Origin: Halobacterium sp. KA-4
GTDB lineage: Archaea > Halobacteriota > Halobacteria > Halobacteriales > Halobacteriaceae
Assembly: GCF_021028995.1 (NCBI RefSeq)
Contig: NZ_JAJJZG010000007.1
Location: 1-64,000, forward strand
Reading direction: 5' to 3'
Length of the DNA stretch: 64,000 bases
Shown here: in pieces, positions 46,646-53,846 of the stretch
Numbering within the stretch: position 1 is the first letter of the stretch
Layout of the letters: each line of letters opens with the position of its first letter
The notes under the pieces: generated by a model
The model's database searches: none
The model's input: only the letters and a program-made list of their open reading frames with translations
Told to the model about the DNA's origin: nothing
Translations under genes and position numbers: made by a program

Positions 46646-48538
46646 CTACCGACCGAACAGCCGCTCGAGGATGCTGCGGTCGGTCGCGCGCTCCGCGAGA
46701 ATCATCGACGTGTCGATGTCCTGGACGATGTCGTAGTGGAGCGCGTTCTGGGCGAGGCGCGCGAGCAAGCCCTGGGAGGTCGCGCCAATCAGAAGGAGGG
46801 TGTGGTCGCCGCACTCGTTGGCGATGGCGGTCTCGACGTTGCCGGAGTCGTCGACGCGGAACGTCGCGTCTTCGAGGCCGTGTTCGGCCGCCCAGTCGGC
46901 GAGGAACTGTTCGCCGGCCTCGTGGTCGTCGGAGCTATCGACGACCCGGAGGAGCGTGACCTCCGAGCCGGCGGTCTGCCGGAGGATGCGCGCGACCTCC
47001 GCGTTCAGGTCGGCGTGGGGGTTGTCCGCGACCGGGAGCAGGATGCGGGAGGCGTCGAGCCCGCGGTCCCTGAACACGAGCACGTCCGACGGCAGCCGGT
47101 TCGTGAGTTCGTCCAGCGGGCGCTCCGCGCGGCCGTTCGACCAGAGGCGGTCGTCGCCCCACCCCATCACCATGAGGTCGGCGCGCTTGCGCTTCGCGAC
47201 GTCGAAGAGCTCCTCGAACGAGCGATGCGAGACCACCGTCGACGTCTCGCAGGGGACGTCGTATCCCGCCGCGCGCTCGCGGAGGTCGGCCATCAGCTCG
47301 TCGGAGTCCTCGACGATGCGCTCGTGCTGGTCGACCCGGTAGCCGCGCGGCGTGCGGTCGGGCATCTGGACAATGTGAACGATGTGGACGCTTGCGCCGG
47401 GCTTCCGGCTAGCGAGCGTGCACGCGAGGTCCACGAGGTTGGTCTCCGTGCGGGGGTTCGATATCGGGACGACGATGCGGTACTCGTCGGCTTCCGCGAG
47501 CGCCTCCTCGCTCGTGTGATCGATGAGGGGAACGTACGACCGGCCGACGAGACCACCGAACACCCACTCGCGGATGGAGAGCTGACGGTCGGAGCCCTCG
47601 AAGCGCGCGGACGCGAGCCGGTGTTCGGTCGTCTGGAAGTAGTTGACGACGGTGACGAGTACGACGCCGCCGATGGTGTTCCCGAGCAACACGGGGAGCA
47701 CGAATTCCCAGAGGCCGGTCGTCATCGACAGCGACCCCTGGAAGACGAGGTACATCATCTCCGTGAACGAGACGACGGAGTGGTAAAGGCCGCCGAGCGG
47801 AATCGCGAGGAACGCGATGTAGACGACGACCATCCGGGAGATGGTGTCGCGGGCGGCGTACTCCACCCAGACGACGCCGGCGACGACGAGGCCAGCGAAC
47901 GCGGCCTTCGAGAAGAGGCTCCACCACGGCGTCGAGACGCCCTTCTCGCCGAGGTACACCGCGACTTCGGCGGCCTCCGGGGAGATGACGCCGCCGAACG
48001 CGAGCGCGGCCGCGCCGAGCGCGCCGCCGAGGAAGTTCCCCGCGAGCACGACCGACCAGTTGCGCAACAGCGCGGGGATGCTGGCGAGGCGCTCCAAGGT
48101 CAGCGCGACCGGCGGGAGCGTGTTCTCGGTGTAGAGCTGGTAGCCGCCGATGATGATGTAGATGAAGCCCAGCGGGTACAGCAGCGCGCTCAGGATGGGG
48201 TCGCCGCCCGTCGTCGCGGTCAGCGAGACGTACAGCATGAACGTAATCGTAATCGCGAAGCCGGCCGCGAGCGCGCTGAAGAACAGTTCACGGCTGCCCG
48301 AGGTAATCTCCTCGTCGGCGGCCGCGATGATGCGCTGGAAAATTTCGTTCGACGTGAAGCGGTCGCGGACGACCGAGCCGACTGCGGGCGCGCCGCTGCG
48401 CGAACGCTCGATTGCCTCGCGGACCGACTCCTCGGGGTCGGGTGCGTCCGGCGACGCCAAGTCCACGTCCGTGTCCCCCTCGGGCGGATGCTGGGAGTCG
48501 GGCGTGGGTGGCGCGTCCGAATCGTCTCCGTCAGCCAT
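46646..48538 (-). CDS. Formate/nitrite-type transporter fused to two UspA-like domains
   Basis: This 630-residue protein has a 60-residue acidic cytoplasmic start, then six transmembrane helices (FNT family; FFSALAAGFAITITFMLYVS, NWSVVLAGNFLGGALGAAAL, VYIAFLAIPLGGLYHSVVSF, LGNTIGGVVLVTVVNYF). Two Usp-like domains follow (~340-480, YRIVVPISNPRTETNLVDLA; ~490-630, SRILLPVADNPHADLNAEVA). FNT channels move small monovalent acids such as formate, nitrite or hydrosulfide. The attached domains may sense nucleotides or stress and gate or tag the pentamer. That role is inference; the architecture is direct. Confidence 0.9.
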   Translation of the reverse strand: MADGDDSDAPPTPDSQHPPEGDTDVDLASPDAPDPEESVREAIERSRSGAPAVGSVVRDRFTSNEIFQRIIAAADEEITSGSRELFFSALAAGFAITITFMLYVSLTATTGGDPILSALLYPLGFIYIIIGGYQLYTENTLPPVALTLERLASIPALLRNWSVVLAGNFLGGALGAAALAFGGVISPEAAEVAVYLGEKGVSTPWWSLFSKAAFAGLVVAGVVWVEYAARDTISRMVVVYIAFLAIPLGGLYHSVVSFTEMMYLVFQGSLSMTTGLWEFVLPVLLGNTIGGVVLVTVVNYFQTTEHRLASARFEGSDRQLSIREWVFGGLVGRSYVPLIDHTSEEALAEADEYRIVVPISNPRTETNLVDLACTLASRKPGASVHIVHIVQMPDRTPRGYRVDQHERIVEDSDELMADLRERAAGYDVPCETSTVVSHRSFEELFDVAKRKRADLMVMGWGDDRLWSNGRAERPLDELTNRLPSDVLVFRDRGLDASRILLPVADNPHADLNAEVARILRQTAGSEVTLLRVVDSSDDHEAGEQFLADWAAEHGLEDATFRVDDSGNVETAIANECGDHTLLLIGATSQGLLARLAQNALHYDIVQDIDTSMILAERATDRSILERLFGR

Positions 48539-48656
48539 TACCGGTGCGTCGGCGGGGTCGCCCTAATCGTTTGCCATCACAGTACCCGGTGGTCGCCGCC
48601 ACAGCGGACGTTCCGCAACCAACCCAATTAAGCGGCGGCGCACGCAACACCCTCGT

Positions 48657-49565
48657 ATGGCTACCGAGACCGACCTAGAGGACTTGCGGCGCGGCAGCGA
48701 CCTCGTGAAACGCGGGTTCGCGAAGATGCAGAAGGGCGGCGTCATCATGGACGTGGTGAACGCCGAGCAGGCGAAGATTGCCGAGGAAGCCGGCGCGGTC
48801 GCCGTGATGTCCCTTGAAGCGGTGCCGGCGGACATCCGCAAGCGCGGCGGCGTCGCGCGGATGGCCGACCCCGCGGACGTCCAGGAGATCATCGACGCGG
48901 TCTCCATCCCGGTGATGGGGAAGTCCCGCATCGGCCACACGAAGGAGGCCGAGATTCTGGAGGCCGTCGGCGTGGACATGATCGACGAGTCGGAAGTGCT
49001 GACGCCCGCCGACGACAAGTACCACATCGACAAGCGCGAATTCACGTCGCCGTTCGTCTGCGGCGCGCGCAACCTCGGCGAGGCTCTCCGGCGCATCGAC
49101 GAGGGCGCGGCGATGATTCGCACGAAGGGCGAGGCCGGCACGGGCGACGTGAACCAGGCCGTCCACCACCAGCGCACCATCAAGAGCGCCATCCGCGAGC
49201 TCGAAGGGATGACCTACGAGGAGCGCGAGCACTACGCCCGCGACATCGAGGCGCCCGCGGAGCTCGTCCATGAGACCGCCGAGATGGGGCGGCTCCCGGT
49301 CGTGAATTTCGCGGCGGGCGGCATCGCGACGCCCGCCGACGCCGCACTGATGATGCACCACGAGTGCGACGGCATCTTCGTGGGTTCGGGCATTTTCGGC
49401 GCAGAGGACCCCGAATCGATGGGCCGCGCCATCGTCGACGCCGTGAACAACTGGGACGACCCCCAGCGCCTCGCCGAGATTTCGGCGAACATCGGTTCCG
49501 GCATGAAGGGCGAGGCGAACGTCGACCTCCCCGAAGAGGAGAAGCTGCAGGGCCGCGGGAACTGA
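48657..49565 (+). CDS. pdxS: Pyridoxal 5'-phosphate synthase, lyase subunit
   Basis: This 302-residue TIM-barrel protein is nearly textbook Pdx[98 protein letters not shown], and [20 protein letters not shown]. It condenses ribose 5-phosphate, glyceraldehyde 3-phosphate and ammonia from the PdxT glutaminase into PLP. pdxT is not in this window. A TATA-like aattaag lies just upstream of the ATG, which diverges from the FNT-Usp gene. Confidence 0.98.
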   Translation: MATETDLEDLRRGSDLVKRGFAKMQKGGVIMDVVNAEQAKIAEEAGAVAVMSLEAVPADIRKRGGVARMADPADVQEIIDAVSIPVMGKSRIGHTKEAEILEAVGVDMIDESEVLTPADDKYHIDKREFTSPFVCGARNLGEALRRIDEGAAMIRTKGEAGTGDVNQAVHHQRTIKSAIRELEGMTYEEREHYARDIEAPAELVHETAEMGRLPVVNFAAGGIATPADAALMMHHECDGIFVGSGIFGAEDPESMGRAIVDAVNNWDDPQRLAEISANIGSGMKGEANVDLPEEEKLQGRGN

Positions 49566-49679
49566 CGGCGCACTGCTGAGGGTCGCGGTTCGGTTTCTTC
49601 GTTCGGCGACTGACTGTAGTGAGCCGCGGAGCCGTGCCGAAACGGCCATCTGTCCCCAGTCGGTTGTGGTGGACGTTCG

Positions 49680-51227
49680 ATGGTCCGCATGCCGAGCACG
49701 TACGTCGACTACCGGGTGAGCGTCGCCTACGTCGGGACTGTCCTCAAGTACATCGGCGTGACGCCGCTGTTCCCGCTCGTTCTGGCGCTCTACTACGGGG
49801 AGGACCCGGTCCCGTTCGCCGTCGGGGCGGCCGTCATGGTCGGCGTCGGCGCACTGCTGGAACGACTACGCACCGACGAGGAACTCGGGAACCGGGAGGC
49901 GTTCCTCCTCGTGAGCCTCTCCTGGCTGGTCGTCCCGCTGGTCGGGACGGTCCCGTACCTCGTCGCCGGGACGGGCACTATCGCGGGCCCCGTCAACGCC
50001 CTCTTCGAGAGCATGAGCGGGTTCACGACGACGGGTGCGACCGTCCTCGGCGAGATTTCCGTCGAGCGCCACGGCCACGCGATGTTGATGTGGCGCCAGC
50101 TCACCCAGTGGCTCGGCGGCATGGGCATCCTCGTGTTGATGGTCGCTATCCTGCCGAAGCTGTCCGTCGGCGGCGCGCAGGTCATCAACCAGGAGGCGCC
50201 GGGGCTCGCGCTGGAGAAGCTGACGCCCCGGATTCAGGAGACGGCACGCGCACTGTGGGCCGTCTACGTCGGGTTCACGGTGCTGGCGGCGGTGGTATAC
50301 TACGCGCTCAACGTGGTCGGCGTCGCGCCGAATATGGACCTCTACAACGCGGTCGCGCACGCGCTCACGACGCTCCCAACCGGGGGCTTCTCGCCGGAGG
50401 GCCGGAGCGTCGAGGCGTTCGCACCCGTCGTCCAGTGGGCGTTCGTGCCGTTCATGCTCGTCGCCGGGACGAACTTCGCGCTGTTCTGGTACGTGCTCAA
50501 GGGCGAGCCCCGCCGGCTCGTCGACAACACGGAGTTCCGGTCGTACCTGCTCGCCGTCGCCGGCTTCGGCGCGGTCGTCTCGGGCGTCCTCTTCGCGGGC
50601 GTCGGCATCGCGGAGACGCCGACGAACGTGAGCGCCATCGCGGGGAACGTGGAGAATGCGCTCCGACAGGGCGTGTTCCAGGTCGTCGCCATCGTGACGA
50701 CGACCGGGTACGCGAGCATGGACGTCAACAACTGGGACGCCTCCGCGCAGACGATTCTGCTGTTCGCGTACTTCCTCGGCGGCTCGGCGGGTTCGGCCGC
50801 CGGCTCCATCAAAATCGTGCGCTGGGTGCTCGTCAAGCGCGCCATCGGCCGGTCGCTGTTCACGGCCGTCCACCCCGAGGCGGTGCGGGCGATACGGCTG
50901 GAGCAGGAGGTCGTCGACGAGGAGACGATTCGGGACGTCTTCGCGTTCGTGCTGCTGTTCTTCGGGCTGTTCGCGGCTTCGACGGTGCTGCTCTACCTCG
51001 ACAGCTTCCGCACGCCGGAAGTGACGCTGTCCGGCCTCGACGCGATGAGCGTCGCCATCGCCACGCTGGGGAACGTCGGCCCGGGCTTCGGTGTTGTCGG
51101 CCCGATGGAGAGCTTCCGGCTGTTCTCGGACCTGGGGAAGCTCTACATGGTCTTCCTGATGTGGATTGGCCGCCTCGAAGTGCTGTCGGTGCTGGTCGTG
51201 TTCACGCCGTCGTTCTGGCAGCGCTGA
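49680..51227 (+). CDS. trkH: TrkH/KtrB-type potassium uptake channel subunit
   Basis: This 515-residue protein has about ten membrane segments and the four half-repeat filter motifs of the SKT superfamily: MSGFTTTGATV, HALTTLPTGGFSPEG, VTTTGYASMD, and TLGNVGPGFGVVG. Positive residues after the third repeat (KIVRWVLVKRAIGRS) match TrkH. It imports K+, which haloarchaea accumulate to balance external NaCl. A regulatory TrkA/KtrA partner is not adjacent. The start may be the ATG at 49680 or 49689. Confidence 0.95.
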   Translation: MVRMPSTYVDYRVSVAYVGTVLKYIGVTPLFPLVLALYYGEDPVPFAVGAAVMVGVGALLERLRTDEELGNREAFLLVSLSWLVVPLVGTVPYLVAGTGTIAGPVNALFESMSGFTTTGATVLGEISVERHGHAMLMWRQLTQWLGGMGILVLMVAILPKLSVGGAQVINQEAPGLALEKLTPRIQETARALWAVYVGFTVLAAVVYYALNVVGVAPNMDLYNAVAHALTTLPTGGFSPEGRSVEAFAPVVQWAFVPFMLVAGTNFALFWYVLKGEPRRLVDNTEFRSYLLAVAGFGAVVSGVLFAGVGIAETPTNVSAIAGNVENALRQGVFQVVAIVTTTGYASMDVNNWDASAQTILLFAYFLGGSAGSAAGSIKIVRWVLVKRAIGRSLFTAVHPEAVRAIRLEQEVVDEETIRDVFAFVLLFFGLFAASTVLLYLDSFRTPEVTLSGLDAMSVAIATLGNVGPGFGVVGPMESFRLFSDLGKLYMVFLMWIGRLEVLSVLVVFTPSFWQR

Positions 51228-51255
51228 CGCGCGGGCCAGTGGATGGTGCTTCGAG

Positions 51256-52002
51256 TCAGAAGCCGCCGTAGCGGATGTACACCATCGTGGCGACGACGGC
51301 GAGCTGGAAGACGCCCTGGATGCCGCCGAGTTTGGCGTTGCGCATGCCGATGTCGGCGATGACCTGGGTGTCGGGGTTCTCGGAGGTCATCTGCTGGTAC
51401 ATCCGGACCTCGCCGGGCATCAGCACGCCGAACCCGAGCACGTTGAGGACGGCGACGATGGCGAGCGCGACGACGAAGACGGGTTCGGTCCACCCGAAGT
51501 CCGGGACGGTAGTAGCGAGGAACGCGAGGGAGCCGACGAGGACGACGCCGAACCACGCCTGCCAGCGCCAGTCGCCGAACGCGTCGAACTGCCAGCCGAC
51601 GAGCAGCAGCGTCGGGACGAGCGCGACGAACGTGAAGATGGCGAGCCAGACGTAGGCGTGCGAGAAGATGGCCGGAATGCGGAGCGCGAGCGTGATGCCG
51701 CCGGCGATGGTGACGGCCGACAGCGATGGCAGGAGGAACGACGTCTTCGGGGTGAGTCGCTGGAAGACGTTCGCGCGCTGTTCGACGTCGAGGCCGCCGA
51801 GGACGGGGCCGAGCACGAGCGCGATGAAGACGTCGATGCCGGTCCAGAGGACGCCGGCCATGACGTGGACGTACGTGTGGTGGACGACGTCCGCGAACGT
51901 CGTCGCGTAGACGAGCGCGAGTAGGGGGATGCCGATGACGGCGACGGCGAACGCCGGGTTCGCGCGCTCGGCGAGCCCGCGGATGGTGCCGCGGATGCTC
52001 AT
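51256..52002 (-). CDS. CopD-like / DUF-type integral membrane protein (possible heme or copper binding)
   Basis: This 248-residue protein has six or seven transmembrane helices. The segment FADVVHHTYVHVMAGVLWTG, with several His residues, recalls CopD/PuuD-type helices where histidines bind metal or heme. Further helices include FALVPTLLLVGWQ-like and VFQLAVVATMVYIRYGGF. I start at the ATG at 52000-52002; the in-frame extension to 52395 crosses an upstream intergenic region. The substrate or partner is unknown. Confidence 0.65.
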   Translation of the reverse strand: MSIRGTIRGLAERANPAFAVAVIGIPLLALVYATTFADVVHHTYVHVMAGVLWTGIDVFIALVLGPVLGGLDVEQRANVFQRLTPKTSFLLPSLSAVTIAGGITLALRIPAIFSHAYVWLAIFTFVALVPTLLLVGWQFDAFGDWRWQAWFGVVLVGSLAFLATTVPDFGWTEPVFVVALAIVAVLNVLGFGVLMPGEVRMYQQMTSENPDTQVIADIGMRNAKLGGIQGVFQLAVVATMVYIRYGGF

Positions 52003-52336
52003 TCGACCACCGCGGGGGAGTCCCGCGTCTGGAGTCGATGCGTTCTGGGTGTAGTCTGTCGGTGTCGCACACCGACCACGTTTCAATCGCGTATCATAAT
52101 CGTTACGCAGGCCGCGACGGGGTGTGGCGAGCGCGCGCTCGTCGCGCGCCCTCCACGAATGTCCGGTTTTCACCCCCGAATCGGGGAGCGAGTCGGACGT
52201 TCGGACATTCAGGTGTATGTAGTGAAATAGGTTCCTTATATCCGATTTGACGTACTGCCGTCTTGCGATTCTCGCTGTTCCGGCTGAACGATGATGCAGA
52301 ATCGTCGCGGGCAAGTTTCTGTCAGGGGGAAACACG
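52003..52336. ncRNA. Structured upstream region: possible leader or small RNA
   Basis: The gap between the CopD-like gene and leuA holds a minus-strand TATA-like atataag (52234-52240). About 25 bases downstream on that strand begins gaatgtccg...cggacattc (arms 52202-52210 and 52157-52165) enclosing an inner ccccga/tcgggg stem. A 14-base palindrome (52128-52141) follows. A transcript from here would start at the hairpin and could be a ~200-base leader of the CopD-like gene or a separate RNA. No known RNA family is recognised. Confidence 0.35.
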
Positions 52337-52342
52337 TAAATA
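52337..52342 (+). promoter_or_regulatory. TATA-like box for leuA
   Basis: taaata lies 26-31 bases before the ATG at 52368, the normal spacing of a leaderless haloarchaeal transcript. It supports initiation at that ATG, which is not in the main LeuA frame. Confidence 0.55.
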
Positions 52343-52367
52343 GTCGGGGCTCCGCGAGAGTGGTACG

Positions 52368-52439
52368 ATGTCTCACAACGAGGCGCCCGGTGCAAGTCCG
52401 GGGGAACGAGTTCTTCCAGGGCACGTTAGCCCAGCGTAA
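52368..52439 (+). other. 23-codon ORF at the leuA start: shifted N-terminus or uORF
   Basis: The ATG at leaderless spacing opens MSHNEAPGASPGERV... and stops at 52437-52439. If one G of the five-G run at 52400-52404 is dropped, this frame joins the LeuA frame as ...GASPGNEFFQGTLAQRN, an ordinary haloarchaeal N-terminus. It is therefore probably the true start of leuA split by a one-base difference, or less likely an upstream ORF with a regulatory role. Confidence 0.5.
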
Positions 52440-53589
52440 CGAATTCGAGACGGTACGAATCTTCGACACCACGCTGCGTGACGGCGAGCAGACGCCACGG
52501 ACCTCATTCAGCTACGACGACAAGCGCGCCATAGCGGCCGCGCTCGACGACGCGAACGTCGACGTCATCGAGGCCGGGTTCCCGGCCAACAGCGAGCAGG
52601 AGGCCGAGGCGGTCGCCGACATCGCGGCTTCGACAGAGGCTACCACGTGCGGGCTGGCCCGCGTCGTGGAGTCCGACGTCGAAGCAGCCGTGGATGCCGG
52701 CGTGGACATGATCCACGTCTTCGCGTCCACGAGCGACGTGCAAATCGAAGACTCGATGCATAGTACACGCGAGGACGTCGTCGCACGCTCGGTCGCGGCC
52801 GTCGAGCAGGCCGCCGCGGCCGACGTCGAAGTGATGTTCTCGCCGATGGACGCCACGCGCACGGACCCCCAGTTCCTCGCCGAAATCGTCGAAGCGGTCG
52901 ACGACGTCGGCGTCGACTGGATCAACATCCCGGACACCTGCGGCGTCGGGACGCCCAAGCGGTTCGGCGAGCTCGTCGAGTACGTCGGCCAGCACACCGA
53001 CGCACGCATCGACGTGCACACGCACGACGACTTCGGACTGGCCACCGCGAACGCCCTGACCGGCGTGGAGTACGGCGCCGACCAGATGCAGGTGTCGGTC
53101 AACGGCATCGGGGAGCGCGCCGGCAACGCCGCCTTCGAGGAGGTCGTGATGGCCGCCGAGAGCCTCTACGGGGCGGACACCGGCATCGACACGACCGCCA
53201 TCACGGAGCTCTCGAAGCTGGTCTCCGAGCGGTCGTCGGTCCCGGTCCCGGTGAACAAGCCCGTGGTCGGCGCACACGCGTTCGCCCACGAGTCGGGCAT
53301 CCACGCCGCTGGCGTCATCGAGAACAGCGAGACGTTCGAGCCGGGTGTGATGACCCCCGAGATGGTGGGGGCCGAGCGCGAAGTCGTGCTCGGGAAGCAC
53401 ACGGGCACACACGCCGTCCGCGATCACCTCGAAGACGCCGGGTACGACCCGACCGACGAGGAGGTACGCGAGGTCACGAAGAAGGTGAAAGCCCACGCCG
53501 GCGATGACGAAGTCGTCACCGACGCTGTCCTCCGCGCGTTCGCGGGTGAGGTCGGTATCGAACGCGCCACGGAGGAGGTGACGGCGTAA
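52390..53589 (+). CDS. leuA: 2-isopropylmalate synthase (LeuA family), apparent N-terminal frameshift
   Basis: The main frame encodes the LeuA TIM barrel: FDTTLRDGEQTPRTSFSYDD with the metal Asp and catalytic Arg, VIEAGFPANSEQEAEAV, VHTHDDFGLATANALTG (metal His pair), and NGIGERAGNAAFEEVVMA, then a linker (GIHAAGVIENSETFEPGVMT). It condenses acetyl-CoA with 2-oxoisovalerate; a citramalate-synthase role cannot be excluded because the regulatory C-domain is short. In-frame starts are a GTG at 52390 and an ATG at 52291, but the promoter points to the ATG at 52368 in another frame. It leads the branched-chain cluster. Confidence 0.9.
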   Translation: MQVRGNEFFQGTLAQRNEFETVRIFDTTLRDGEQTPRTSFSYDDKRAIAAALDDANVDVIEAGFPANSEQEAEAVADIAASTEATTCGLARVVESDVEAAVDAGVDMIHVFASTSDVQIEDSMHSTREDVVARSVAAVEQAAAADVEVMFSPMDATRTDPQFLAEIVEAVDDVGVDWINIPDTCGVGTPKRFGELVEYVGQHTDARIDVHTHDDFGLATANALTGVEYGADQMQVSVNGIGERAGNAAFEEVVMAAESLYGADTGIDTTAITELSKLVSERSSVPVPVNKPVVGAHAFAHESGIHAAGVIENSETFEPGVMTPEMVGAEREVVLGKHTGTHAVRDHLEDAGYDPTDEEVREVTKKVKAHAGDDEVVTDAVLRAFAGEVGIERATEEVTA

Positions 53590-53842
53590 TGCCGTCCGGC
53601 AGGTATTGCGCCCCCAGCAACGGCTTTATTCGTCGAGCCCGACTGTCGGGCTACGATGCTGCCCGACGCTACACAGGCGGGTCTTCTCGCGGGCAGCGGT
53701 GCTCTCGTCGGTATCGTAGGGGCGTAAGCTCCCCTACCACCACTTCTCCACGAACCGACCCGATTCACCGACAACCGACAGCCACCGCAGCATCCGCCAT
53801 GACACAGTCCACACAGAACGCGACACCGCGGGAGGGGTATCG
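53590..53842 (+). promoter_or_regulatory. Complex ilvB upstream region with internal promoter, dyad and hairpin
   Basis: A TATA-like tttatt (53625-53630) is followed by an inverted repeat agcccga/tcgggct (53636-53642 and 53646-53652) and then a mini-ORF ATG at 53656. The mini-ORF's TAA (53725-53727) sits in the loop of a hairpin with arms gtagggg (53716-53722) and cccctac (53731-53737). A GGAGG-like site (53831-53835) precedes ilvB. The layout suggests regulation of ilvB expression apart from leuA. Confidence 0.55.
53656..53727 (+). CDS. Leu/Val/Ile-rich 23-codon mini-ORF (candidate leader peptide)
   Basis: The ATG lies 26-31 bases after a TATA-like box, the spacing of a leaderless transcript. 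The 23 residues start MLPDATQAG and include Leu at 2, 10, 11 and 17, Val at 18 and 21, and Ile at 20, seven branched-chain residues in all. The stop codon lies in the loop of a GC-rich hairpin. This resembles a translation-dependent attenuator for the branched-chain genes downstream, a mechanism not established in archaea. It may be only a chance ORF. Confidence 0.4.
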   Translation: MLPDATQAGLLAGSGALVGIVGA

Positions 53843-53846
53843 ATGA
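53799..53846 (+). CDS. 15-codon mini-ORF overlapping the ilvB start
   Basis: ATG at 53799 opens MTQSTQNATPREGYR and its TGA overlaps the ilvB ATG (ATGA). A GGAGG-like ribosome-binding site lies within the mini-ORF just before ilvB. Ribosomes finishing this peptide could restart on ilvB, so it may set ilvB translation. It could equally be a chance frame; the peptide is polar and low in branched-chain residues. Confidence 0.35.
   Translation: MTQSTQNATPREGYR

Noticed and set aside
51256-52395. Long N-terminal extension of the CopD-like gene to 52395
   Set aside because: The added part crosses the palindromes upstream, lacks membrane or signal features and is not acidic; the ATG at 52002 gives a sensible protein.
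53589-53846. 85-residue ORF spanning the ilvB upstream region
   Set aside because: It is basic and Arg/Ser-rich, crosses the promoter, the dyad and the hairpin, and lacks a start signal; only its last 15 codons (from 53799) are placed to be translated.
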